Positions 25,030 to 32,788 of a DNA stretch of 64,000 nucleotides are shown piece by piece; position 1 is the stretch's first letter, and each line of letters opens with the position of its first letter. The translations under genes and the position numbers were made by a program. Where the stretch lies: assembly GCA_025462645.1 (NCBI GenBank), contig JAOAPB010000056.1, positions 1 to 64,000 of the forward strand, written 5' to 3'. The notes under the pieces are model-generated. The model was not told the origin of the DNA and made no database searches. It was given only the letters and a program-made list of their open reading frames with translations. The DNA is from Edaphobacter sp. (GTDB lineage: Bacteria; Acidobacteriota; Terriglobia; Terriglobales; Acidobacteriaceae).

Positions 25030-26019
25030 ATGAAACTCCAAGGACAAAAGGCCGTAGTATGCGGTGCCGGTGGATTCATCGGCGGACATCTCGTTCAAAG
25101 CCTGATCGCCAATGGCGTCGAAGTCATCCGCGCCGTCGACATCAAACCGCTCGACGAGTGGTATCAGATCACCAAAGGCGTTGAAAGTCTCTCGCTCGAC
25201 CTCAAGGACAAGGACAGCTGCCAGAAGGCGGCCAAGGGCACAAATGCCGTCTTCCAGCTCGCCGCCGACATGGGAGGCATGGGTTTCATCGAGAACAACA
25301 AAGCTCTCTGCATGCTCTCCGTCCTCACCAACACCCATATGCTCATGGCCGCTCGCGACCAGGGTGTCGAGCGCTTCTTCTACTCCTCCTCCGCCTGCGT
25401 CTACAACGCCGAAAAGCAGACCAACCCCGACGTCGTAGCCCTCAAGGAAGAGGACGCCTATCCTGCTCTCCCCGAGGATGGCTACGGATGGGAGAAGCTC
25501 TTCAGCGAGCGCATGTGCCGCCACTTTGAAGAGGACTACGGCCTCCAGACCCGCGTCGCACGTTACCACAACGTCTATGGACCCCTCGGCACCTGGACCG
25601 GTGGCCGTGAAAAGGCCCCCGCCGCCGTCTGCCGCAAGGTCCTCGAGGCCAAGCTCTCCGGCAAGCACGAGATCGAGATATGGGGAGACGGCAAGCAGAC
25701 CCGCTCCTTCATGTACATCGACGACTGCACCAAGGGCTCCCAGATGATCTACGAGAGCGAGATCCACGAGCCCCTCAACCTCGGCTCCGACGAGCTCGTG
25801 ACCATCAATCAGCTGGTCGACATCGTCGAAGAGATCGCAGGCGTCAAGCTCAAGCGCAACTACAACCTTGGGGCTCCCAAGGGTGTCAACGGGCGCAACA
25901 GCGACAACACGCTGATCAAGGAGAAGCTCGACTGGGCGCCCTCCATCAGCCTTCGCGAGGGCATGGCCAAGACCTACGCCTGGATCGAGAGCGAGATGCT
26001 CGTCGGGGCCGCAAAGTAA
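25030..26019 (+). CDS. NAD-dependent epimerase, GDP-mannose 3,5-epimerase-like
   Basis: A 329-residue extended short-chain dehydrogenase. The NAD loop is CGAGGFIGGHLV near residue 10. The segments LAADMGGMGFIENN and GPLGTWTGGREKAPAA are the signatures of GDP-mannose 3,5-epimerase, which makes GDP-L-galactose/L-gulose; the catalytic YxxxK should be in DGYGWEKLFSER. In plants the product feeds ascorbate; in bacteria it more likely feeds surface polysaccharide. The next gene on the same strand is a WecG/TagA glycosyltransferase. A GC-rich hairpin follows its stop, so the two may be separate transcripts. Confidence 0.91.
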   Translation: MKLQGQKAVVCGAGGFIGGHLVQSLIANGVEVIRAVDIKPLDEWYQITKGVESLSLDLKDKDSCQKAAKGTNAVFQLAADMGGMGFIENNKALCMLSVLTNTHMLMAARDQGVERFFYSSSACVYNAEKQTNPDVVALKEEDAYPALPEDGYGWEKLFSERMCRHFEEDYGLQTRVARYHNVYGPLGTWTGGREKAPAAVCRKVLEAKLSGKHEIEIWGDGKQTRSFMYIDDCTKGSQMIYESEIHEPLNLGSDELVTINQLVDIVEEIAGVKLKRNYNLGAPKGVNGRNSDNTLIKEKLDWAPSISLREGMAKTYAWIESEMLVGAAK

Positions 26020-26034
26020 CTTCCAACCAGGCTA

Positions 26035-26060
26035 CCCACGTCCGGATCCTCGGACGTGGG
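26035..26060 (+). terminator. Hairpin after the epimerase gene
   Basis: CCCACGTCCG (26035-26044) and CGGACGTGGG (26051-26060) are perfectly complementary with a 6-base loop, 15 bases after the stop. No T-run follows, so termination would be Rho-dependent or inefficient. Confidence 0.5.
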
Positions 26061-26068
26061 CCTGTCAA

Positions 26069-26114
26069 AGTCAAAACGGCTCAGTGGGCTTGCCATAGTC
26101 AAACGGCTCAGTTG
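26069..26114. repeat. Direct repeat, AGTCAAA(A)CGGCTCAGT
   Basis: AGTCAAAACGGCTCAGTGG (26069) and AGTCAAACGGCTCAGTTG (26097) are two near-identical copies 28 bases apart in the intergenic region between the epimerase and the glycosyltransferase. No function is evident. Confidence 0.7.
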
Positions 26115-26136
26115 ATGTTGTGTTGCATAGCTTCAA

Positions 26137-26220
26137 CTAGAAGTCGTTGCCACTAGAGTCTTTGCAATTAGAAGTCATCGTAATTAGCAGCCGTCATTCT
26201 GAGCGAAGCGAAGAACCCCC
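26137..26220. repeat. Degenerate tandem repeats plus a GTCATTCTGAGCGAAGCGAAG repeat
   Basis: Units beginning TAGAAGTC, TAGAGTC, TAGAAGTC and TAGCAGCC start at about 26137, 26153, 26168 and 26184 (period 15-16 bases). The last unit runs into GTCATTCTGAGCGAAGCGAAG, which I know as a widespread intergenic bacterial repeat. The rest of the 316-base gap holds no gene. Confidence 0.55.
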
Positions 26221-26335
26221 GTATTTCGTTTGGAGCGCCATGACTACACCATCATTGCAGTGCTCTACCCTGGGCTTTCTCTCTGTAGCCGCAATCTGAT
26301 TCCTTCATCACCTTCCTTTAGCCACGGAGGTACGT

Positions 26336-27121
26336 TTGCCGAAAACCGACTCACTCTCGACCGCCGCCAGCTATCACCGCATCCTGGGAATCGAGTTCTT
26401 CGACGGCACCGCAAAGGCAGCGATCGCGAAGATGCGCACCGGCGGCCTGCTCGTCGTTCCGGCCGCTCCCGCCTTGAAGGACCTCGACCGCAGCCCGGAC
26501 TATCGCGAATCGCTCCTCAACGCGGACCTCGCCATCACCGACTCCGCCTTCATGGTCCTCATCTGGAACGGGCTCCAACGAGCCTCGATCCGTCGCCTCT
26601 CCGGCCTTGAGTACCTCCGCGAACTCCTCCTCGAGTCCGACGTCCGCCAGCCCGGCAACACGCTCTGGATCATGGCCAGCCCCGTCAGCGCGAGACGTAA
26701 TCTCACCTGGCTCGCAGAGCAGGGAATCGACATACCCGAAGACAACATCTACATGGCTCCCATGTACGGTCCAGTCATCGAAGACGTCGCTCTCCTCGAG
26801 CGCCTCAATCGACTCCGCCCCCAGCACGTCATCGTGACCGTAGGCGGCGGAACCCAGGAGCGCCTCGGCCTCTACCTCAAGCGCAGCCTGACCTACCTTC
26901 CAGCGATCCACTGCATCGGCGCCGCCATCGCCTTCCTCAGCGGCGATCAGGTCCACATCCCCGTCTGGGCCGACAAGTTCTACCTTGGCTGGCTCTTCCG
27001 GTCCCTCTCCGAGCCCAAGCGCTACATCCCCCGCTACTGGGACGCGCGCAAGCTCTTCGCCCTCATGCTCCGCAATCGAGGCAACCTCCCGGCCCTCAAA
27101 CCGGCCCCAAAAAATAGTTGA
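26336..27121 (+). CDS. WecG/TagA/CpsF family glycosyltransferase
   Basis: A 261-residue protein with the WecG/TagA fold. Recognisable pieces are AITDSAFMVLIWN in the position of the usual D-x-G-rich substrate loop, IVTVGGGTQERLG near residue 173 and a C-terminal LFRSLSEPKRYIPRYW. These enzymes transfer N-acetylmannosamine (or a related sugar) to a lipid-linked precursor. It starts at TTG 26336, preceded by GGAGG, and the gene lies behind the GDP-mannose epimerase, consistent with exopolysaccharide or cell-surface glycan synthesis. The exact sugar is unknown. Confidence 0.88.
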   Translation: MPKTDSLSTAASYHRILGIEFFDGTAKAAIAKMRTGGLLVVPAAPALKDLDRSPDYRESLLNADLAITDSAFMVLIWNGLQRASIRRLSGLEYLRELLLESDVRQPGNTLWIMASPVSARRNLTWLAEQGIDIPEDNIYMAPMYGPVIEDVALLERLNRLRPQHVIVTVGGGTQERLGLYLKRSLTYLPAIHCIGAAIAFLSGDQVHIPVWADKFYLGWLFRSLSEPKRYIPRYWDARKLFALMLRNRGNLPALKPAPKNS

Positions 27122-27388
27122 AAAAAAGTGGCATGATTTTAGATCGACAAAAGTGACCGTTCGCCGTCCATCTTAGCCACGCACTTCACCACAGCATCAC
27201 CACGATTTACCGTCGTCTAAACGCCGAAAAACCGCAAAACCCCAGCAAAAACCACATCGCATCACCCCCAACTTTTTTTGCCCACCACGCAGAAAAATCT
27301 GCCCCAAAAGTGGGATTACCCCCAGCTCTCCCTCTCCCTAGCATTGAGAGAAATGCGGTCGATATACCGCTAAGGGGCTCGATCTTCA

Positions 27389-28171
27389 ATGGGGCATCAC
27401 ACCAGAATTCGCAACGCCTTTAGAATCATCTTTCTTCTGGCTGTCGCGTCCCTCCCCAGCCTCGCGTCCATAGCCCCCAATGTAGCCGAGCAATATCTTC
27501 TCGCCGCCGCCAATCAGGATCGCGCCGCCCGCAACCTTCCTCTGCTCCACTTCGATCCAATCCTGGCGCAGGCAGCCTTCTACCACGCCCACCAGATGGC
27601 CGCCCACGCCAACATCTCTCACCAATTTCCCGGAGAACCAGAGCTCTCCGCCCGCGGAGCCAGTGTTGGCGCACACTTCAGCCTCATCACGGAAAATGTA
27701 GGCGAGGCCCCTGATTCCACAATGATTCACGGTCTCTGGATGCAATCCAAAGGACACCGGGAAAATCTTCTCGATCCCAACGTAGACGCGGTTGGCATAT
27801 CAGTGGTCGTCCGAAACCATCAGCTTTATGCCGTAGAAGACTTCGCCAGCACCGTCAAGCCCCTTGATTTGAACGAGCAGGAGTCTACAGTAGCCAATAT
27901 TCTTGCGCAGTCAGGTCTACAGATCGCTAACAATACAAGCGTCAGCGTGGAAGATGCCCGACGTACCTGCACGATGTCCACGGGCTATGCCGGCAACCGC
28001 CAACCCTGGTACATCATTCGCTATAACGCCGATAAACTTAGCGAACTTCCCAGCCAACTCCAGTCCCACTTGAACTCTGGAACATATCATCAGGCCGCAG
28101 TAGGAGCCTGCATCTCAACTGATTCAGGCTCTTTCACAGCCTACGGTGTTGCCGTTCTGCTCTATCCGTAG
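27389..28171 (+). CDS. Exported CAP/SCP-domain protein
   Basis: A 260-residue protein with a signal peptide (residues 1-27, ending LASIA). A CAP domain spans about residues 32-150 and shows ANQDRAARNLPLLHFDPILAQ, ENVGEAP and GLWMQSKGHRENLLDP, where His and Glu of the CAP cavity are retained. About 100 further residues contain a Cys pair (RRTCTMS and GACIS) and may form a second small domain. Function of bacterial CAP proteins is not settled. The upstream 267 bases hold no gene. Confidence 0.89.
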   Translation: MGHHTRIRNAFRIIFLLAVASLPSLASIAPNVAEQYLLAAANQDRAARNLPLLHFDPILAQAAFYHAHQMAAHANISHQFPGEPELSARGASVGAHFSLITENVGEAPDSTMIHGLWMQSKGHRENLLDPNVDAVGISVVVRNHQLYAVEDFASTVKPLDLNEQESTVANILAQSGLQIANNTSVSVEDARRTCTMSTGYAGNRQPWYIIRYNADKLSELPSQLQSHLNSGTYHQAAVGACISTDSGSFTAYGVAVLLYP

Positions 28172-28178
28172 CAGGGGA

Positions 28179-28757
28179 TTAGACCGCCGCTGGAGCAACT
28201 CCAGCCTTAGCCAACTCCTCCGCGCTCGCCGGCTGCGTTGGCTCCATCTCCAGCAGATCGTTGAAACGATTGAAGTAGTTAAACAGCCCAATCGCCGCCA
28301 TCAACTCCACCACCTCGCCCTCACTATAAAAACTCCGCAGCTTCGCAAATTCCGCCTCGCTGTAGGAATGCGCATCCAGCGTCATCACCTCGGCCAAATG
28401 GATCGCAACCCTCTCACGCTCGCTGAACTCCCCACTTCCTGCCACATCATGCAACGCATCAAGCTGTACATCTGTCCATCCCAGCTTCCGGCAGATCGTT
28501 GTATGCGATGCCAGGCAATATGGTGTGCGATTCAGCTGCGAAGTCCTTACAATCACTAGCTCCTTTAGAGCTTTGGGCAGGGTTCCCGTATTCAGTACTG
28601 CCTCCATGTGCGCAATGATCGTTTCGAAGATCTCGGGGCGGTGTGCCATTGTGCGAAACATATTCGGCACATTTCCGCGGTCCCGTAGATACCGATCATA
28701 GATATTTACAGCTCCTGGCAAAACTTCATCGCGATTTAATCGGGAGATACGCGGCAT
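28179..28757 (-). CDS. Carboxymuconolactone decarboxylase/AhpD-like protein
   Basis: A 192-residue all-helical protein of the AhpD/CMD superfamily. The core reads LKELVIVRTSQLNRTPYCLASHTTICRKLGW, where a Cys-x3-His replaces the canonical CxxC of AhpD, so it is better described as a CMD-type or uncharacterised peroxidase-related member. It is the last chromosomal gene before the tRNA-Asn and faces away from it; its start lies 150 bases upstream of the tRNA. Function unknown. Confidence 0.88.
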   Translation of the reverse strand: MPRISRLNRDEVLPGAVNIYDRYLRDRGNVPNMFRTMAHRPEIFETIIAHMEAVLNTGTLPKALKELVIVRTSQLNRTPYCLASHTTICRKLGWTDVQLDALHDVAGSGEFSERERVAIHLAEVMTLDAHSYSEAEFAKLRSFYSEGEVVELMAAIGLFNYFNRFNDLLEMEPTQPASAEELAKAGVAPAAV

Positions 28758-28831
28758 GGAGGAAATCCTTTCAAAACATCAGAATATTCGCATCATAACG
28801 CCGTCACAACCCGCAGTCATAAAATTCTCTT

Positions 28832-28860
28832 TTGACCCTCCCATCGGTAATTTGTTATAA
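28832..28860 (+). promoter_or_regulatory. Sigma-70 promoter of tRNA-Asn
   Basis: TTGACC (28832-28837) and TTATAA (28855-28860) are separated by exactly 17 bases and lie 46 bases upstream of the tRNA 5' end. This is a near-consensus housekeeping promoter in the right place. Confidence 0.78.
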
Positions 28861-28905
28861 CTGTCTTAGCAAACGCGAGAAGTTCTGTCTCGTGTCCCAG
28901 CACAC

Positions 28906-28980
<75 letters not shown>

Positions 28981-29028
28981 TATTTATCAATCACTTGCAA
29001 GACCTCCTCTCCTAAACTTCACCAAATT

Positions 29029-30288
29029 TCACCGAATCGCTTGCGAAGCTTCAATCGGCTCCGCTAGCCGCTTCACGTTACGACCTGTCAGACCCATGCT
29101 TTCAACCGCTGGTGTCCAACCTTCGAGCACCGTTGAAGCGTGAGAGTTTACCGCCCGCATCACGTTATCTTCGACGACCTGCACGTACACGTTGCCGGTC
29201 GTCGTGATGCTCGCATGGCGGAGTGCGCCTTGCGTGTCCTTGAGCGTGCCATGGCCGGAAAGATGAGTTCCCAGGGAACGTCGCATGACCTGGAAGGTGA
29301 TGAGACGAGCTGGTATCTCCAACCTCTCAGCGATCGGACGAATCCGCCACTTGAGGAAGTTTTTTGCGTGCCGCGGTACAGCTTGCCCCTTTCGCTTCCC
29401 GCGACCGAACGTAGGAAACATCAGAGCCTCCGGAGACGGGTCTGGGCAGATTCTGCGCCAAGCCTCAATCACCGGACGGACGGGTTCAGGTACTGCAATG
29501 GGAGCTCGACTTGCCTTGGTTTTGAGCCGCCCTTCATAAAACTGCCCCTCGACGGCGGTGCCGTAGGGCATCAGGGAAACTCCCGTCCACGACTTCCATT
29601 GAAACCCCATTGCCTCACTTGCGCGAGGTCCACTGAAGATGCCAACGAGCATGAGGCAGAGATCCCCCAGGTCTTCGATAGCGCCGAGCAGCAGTAGCAT
29701 CAGATCAACTGCCATCACCGGCTTATCGGAAATCTTCGTGATCGGCATAGTGACATCTTCTCCCGGGTCTTCGGTAAGGAACTTTTGCTTCCTCGCAAGA
29801 TGAGTGATCGCACGGACGTTGTTGAAGCAACTGCGAACCACTGAGTCGGAGTAATCCTTTTCTTCCACCAAGTTGTTTAGCCAAACCTGAATCTTGAACG
29901 TGCTGAGATTCCGAAGTGGCAGGTCGCCAAAGTGTCCAATCAGGTAATGCTCCAGGTTGTAGGTATTGGTCTTCTTATAGGTTGGGCTCCATGAGCCTCG
30001 CCGCATCGGGATGTAACGCTCAACTACGAACCAGCGAAACGTCACAGAATCATCCGGTGGGAGCGTTGGAGTCGGTCCGACCCCTTTGGTCTCCTTCAGG
30101 ATGATCTCCTGAAGCACCTGCTCAGCCTTCCACTTGGGTGTTCCGGCCTTGGGACAGATCTTCACGCAGCGATGTTTGCATACCTCCTTCCCTTGCTGGT
30201 CTTTGCGGTACACCAAGTATTTGCCGTACCACATCTTCACCTTCTTCCCGCTCGGGTAGACGGTGCCCTTCTGATACTTCATTGCCAT
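29029..30288 (-). CDS. int: Tyrosine recombinase/integrase of the ICE
   Basis: A 419-residue site-specific recombinase. A SAM-like core-binding domain is at about residues 85-180 and the catalytic domain at 200-390. Catalytic residues visible are Arg in GPRASEAMGF, Arg in QVMRRSLGTHL, His in LRHASITTTGNVY and the nucleophile Tyr in the same segment. The usual box II His is Gln (FQVMRR), which I recall as common in this subfamily rather than a defect. It integrates the element at tRNA-Asn and its 3' end faces the tRNA. The excisionase-like gene is 49 bases upstream on the same strand. Confidence 0.93.
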   Translation of the reverse strand: MAMKYQKGTVYPSGKKVKMWYGKYLVYRKDQQGKEVCKHRCVKICPKAGTPKWKAEQVLQEIILKETKGVGPTPTLPPDDSVTFRWFVVERYIPMRRGSWSPTYKKTNTYNLEHYLIGHFGDLPLRNLSTFKIQVWLNNLVEEKDYSDSVVRSCFNNVRAITHLARKQKFLTEDPGEDVTMPITKISDKPVMAVDLMLLLLGAIEDLGDLCLMLVGIFSGPRASEAMGFQWKSWTGVSLMPYGTAVEGQFYEGRLKTKASRAPIAVPEPVRPVIEAWRRICPDPSPEALMFPTFGRGKRKGQAVPRHAKNFLKWRIRPIAERLEIPARLITFQVMRRSLGTHLSGHGTLKDTQGALRHASITTTGNVYVQVVEDNVMRAVNSHASTVLEGWTPAVESMGLTGRNVKRLAEPIEASQAIR

Positions 30289-30337
30289 TTTGTTCTCCGG
30301 TTTCTGCTTCCGGTCCTGGTCGTGGAGAACACCTTAA

Positions 30338-30730
30338 TCATCCACCAAACCGGGGCTGCAAGGAAGAGCGTGAGGTCGTCAATTTTTCCATAAATTCCTC
30401 AACATCCGCACTACGGTATCGCATCAACGTCCCGAGCTTCACCCCACGAAGTTTGGGGAAGCGGCGCGTTGTGTGATCGCGGACCCACCGCTCAGAGACA
30501 CCAAGGCGCGCGGCAACTTCGCGGGCATTGAGCAGGCGCTCTGGAACCGGGAAGTTGACTATCCGTGGAGTAGCAGATTCGGTGTTAGTTTGCGGATGTG
30601 CAGGTGGTTCAGATTGAGGCAACGGACCTCTTGAGCTTGAAGTCCACCCGGAGGTTTCGGGCACAGGTGGCTTTCGGTTGGAAGGGTTGCTGTCGATTGC
30701 GTAACTAGATCTATTGGCGGCTCCAGGCAT
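30338..30730 (-). CDS. Excisionase-like HTH protein
   Basis: A 130-residue protein. The first 60 residues are Pro/Ser-rich and probably disordered. The C-terminal part carries a MerR-like HTH_17 domain (LLNAREVAARLGVSERWVRDH, then LRYRSADVEEFM-type wing GTLMRYRSADVEEF). Proteins of this kind act as recombination directionality factors or as regulators, and the place beside the integrase on the same strand points to excisionase. Its GAGAGGG ribosome binding site is close to the ATG. Confidence in the domain is high, in the role moderate. Confidence 0.76.
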   Translation of the reverse strand: MPGAANRSSYAIDSNPSNRKPPVPETSGWTSSSRGPLPQSEPPAHPQTNTESATPRIVNFPVPERLLNAREVAARLGVSERWVRDHTTRRFPKLRGVKLGTLMRYRSADVEEFMEKLTTSRSSLQPRFGG

Positions 30731-31130
30731 TTTCCCTCTCTGACGGAAATCCGATTTTCATCGCTCATCGAGCGAGGTGTCTTCTCACATCTCTTGAGAA
30801 GTAGAACGTCCTTCCCGGGAGAACTGAGTCTTTCGAGTCTCGGTGGTGAGGAGGTGCGTGTCCAATACTTCGTGTCTATAACGGCCAAGATTTTATCTAT
30901 GACCTCGCGCCTAAACAAAGGCAATCTGGGCACCAAAAGGTGCCCGGGAACACAGAAGTGCCTTATTGACACCTTTAGGCCCGGTTTTCAACCATAGTCG
31001 GGGAGCACATTTGCCACTGGCCACGTTTTGAGTGAGTCAGTGGGATCGACAACAGCCAATGGAGCAGTAAGGCCATGTCAGATTCCTCACATTTCGTCTC
31101 CTCATTTACATCAAGGCGGTAGCAGAGACA
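30731..31130. other. Regulatory gap between xis-like gene and LysR-type gene
   Basis: No credible gene in 400 bases. A perfect hairpin GGGCACC-AAAA-GGTGCCC stands at 30928-30945 and a TTGACA at 30964. The region must carry the promoter of the divergent excisionase-integrase genes and of the LysR/type IV secretion side, so the hairpin may be an operator or a terminator-like element. Confidence 0.5.
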
Positions 31131-32024
31131 TTGAACTTCACACGCGCGGCAGAGCGGCTCTTTCTCGCGCAGCCCTCACTCAGCCAGCAGATTAGAGAAC
31201 TAGAAAGTCAGCTCAAGTTCCCCATCTTTGAGCGCGGGGGAGGTGGAGTTCGCCTGACGGACGCTGGGCGTCTCGTGGTCGCATATGCGGTCACTGCACT
31301 TCGAGAGCGGGATGAGATTGTATCCATGGCCCGAGCCATTCATCTTGGTGAAGTTCCTCTTCTACGCCTAGGCTTCTCTTCGTTTGTCACCACGAGCCTC
31401 TTGCAGACCTTTCGCGAGTCCTACGAGGAGATGTTTCCTGGCTGCGAAATTCAACTGTCAAGCGGCAATCCGATTCTGACATTGCAACGGCTGAGTCAAC
31501 GCACCTTGGATTGCGCGCTCCTCCCAATGCCGATCGACGAAAAGCTGTACAAAGTGCATCAAATCGCGCAATCTCCGTTGGTAGTTTGCATGGCGGCCAA
31601 TGACCCGCTCGCTGCTCAAGTCCAAGTCGACATTCACGAGATTGCTCCTCGCCTCAAGGTCTTTCGTGACCCAGAACTGCACCCCGCCGCGCACTCGCGT
31701 CTAGTGGAGCTATTCAATGAAGTTGGAATCTCTCTGTCTGTGGCTAATTCTGGCCGGACGCCCTCAGATATTCAGTGGATGGTCAAAGCTAACTGCGGAC
31801 TCGCTCTCATCGATCAGCTCTTACCGCTTGACGCGGGTCTCGTCACGCGACCGATCGCCGGCGTCAATTGGACGGCTGACACCGCATTCGTCCATCAGAG
31901 TCGCGCGGACCATATTGCACTGCCGTTCATCGAACGATTCTTTCAGGAACGCTGGCAGAAGTTCCATGGCAAGAAGCACCCCTCGGGAAGTGTTCGGCCT
32001 GAGCAACTGAAGCTGCTTGGTTGA
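31131..32024 (+). CDS. LysR-type transcriptional regulator, start codon apparently lost
   Basis: A 297-residue LysR protein. The N-terminal HTH begins only at NFTRAAERLFLAQPSLSQQI, and a substrate-binding domain fills the rest. In-frame bases before the TTG at 31131 encode FRLLIYIKAVAETL, which matches the missing first helix of a LysR HTH, but between there and a TAA at 31068 no ATG, GTG or TTG exists. The gene may start at TTG with a shortened HTH, at a rare ATT (31104), or be a pseudogene. It lies upstream of the transfer operon and could control it. Confidence 0.72.
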   Translation: MNFTRAAERLFLAQPSLSQQIRELESQLKFPIFERGGGGVRLTDAGRLVVAYAVTALRERDEIVSMARAIHLGEVPLLRLGFSSFVTTSLLQTFRESYEEMFPGCEIQLSSGNPILTLQRLSQRTLDCALLPMPIDEKLYKVHQIAQSPLVVCMAANDPLAAQVQVDIHEIAPRLKVFRDPELHPAAHSRLVELFNEVGISLSVANSGRTPSDIQWMVKANCGLALIDQLLPLDAGLVTRPIAGVNWTADTAFVHQSRADHIALPFIERFFQERWQKFHGKKHPSGSVRPEQLKLLG

Positions 32025-32142
32025 CGAGATCGGCATAGAAAAAAACTATGGCGAAATAGGAAAGAAGTCTTGGACGACACTGCGGAAGGGCATTTAGCTT
32101 CCGAAACATCACGGCGAACATTCAAGCCGTTTGGAGGATCAG

Positions 32143-32511
32143 ATGTCCCTGACAAGTCAATCCAATTCCTCGCTTCGCAACGGGCGCGGTCGACTCATCT
32201 CAAACCCGAAGGCCGTATCCGCCATCCGTGTGTTAGCGCCATTGCTAATGACGCTAACGTTTGCTTCGGTAGCCCATGCGCAGGGGACCATGGATTTCTC
32301 TGGAGCCACCACGCTGATGTCCACCTTCAAAACTTTCGCGGTATACGCGGGAGCGGTCATCTGCTTCGGCGGCCTCATCTTCGCCGGAATCCGGATGATG
32401 AGCGGTCGCTTTCAAGATGCAATTCCCGGACTCTTCGGTGCGCTGTTCGGCGCCGGAGTGCTCGGTTGGGGAGCGGGCTGGATCGGCTCTCTGACTGGAC
32501 AGTCGATGTAG
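32143..32511 (+). CDS. virB2: Type IV secretion pilin-like protein, VirB2/TrbC family
   Basis: About 122 residues from the ATG at 32143, preceded by GGAGG; the track start at 32131 adds four residues. A long signal sequence ends near VAHAQG, then two hydrophobic helices (FAVYAGAVICFGGLIFAG and GLFGALFGAGVLGWGAGW). This size and two-helix layout are those of VirB2/TrbC major pilins. It heads the transfer operon, 118 bases after the LysR-type gene, and is followed 13 bases later by virB3. Confidence 0.82.
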   Translation: MSLTSQSNSSLRNGRGRLISNPKAVSAIRVLAPLLMTLTFASVAHAQGTMDFSGATTLMSTFKTFAVYAGAVICFGGLIFAGIRMMSGRFQDAIPGLFGALFGAGVLGWGAGWIGSLTGQSM

Positions 32512-32524
32512 GAGGTGCATCGAC

Positions 32525-32788
32525 ATGACCAAGCGTGGAGAACCGTTACCAATCAATCAGGCCATGAACAGACCGAGAGCCAAATTAGGCCTCGACTTAT
32601 CTGCATGGATGGCGATCGTCTTCGTGACGGTGGCGGTTTTCCTCGTTGGTTTCCGAATGATTGCAATTGTCAGCTTTCCCATGATGGCGGGCGGTGCTTG
32701 GTTGATCGTCCGTAAACACCCGAAGATGTTCCAGCTTTGGGGCCTAAGCCTCAGTCAAAAGAGCTACTATGACCCGCGTGAACACTGA
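32525..32788 (+). CDS. virB3: Type IV secretion inner-membrane protein, VirB3/TrbD family
   Basis: An 87-residue protein with two adjacent hydrophobic stretches (WMAIVFVTVAVFLVGFRM and SFPMMAGGAWLIVRKH) after a hydrophilic N-terminus, and a C-terminal FQLWGLSL. Length, shape and position between virB2 and virB4 fit VirB3. It overlaps the virB4 start by 20 bases, the coupling common to these two genes. Confidence 0.78.
   Translation: MTKRGEPLPINQAMNRPRAKLGLDLSAWMAIVFVTVAVFLVGFRMIAIVSFPMMAGGAWLIVRKHPKMFQLWGLSLSQKSYYDPREH

Noticed and set aside
29029-30288. Integrase as inactive because the box II His is Gln
   Set aside because: I recall the FQVMRR form in related integrases, and the other catalytic residues are intact.
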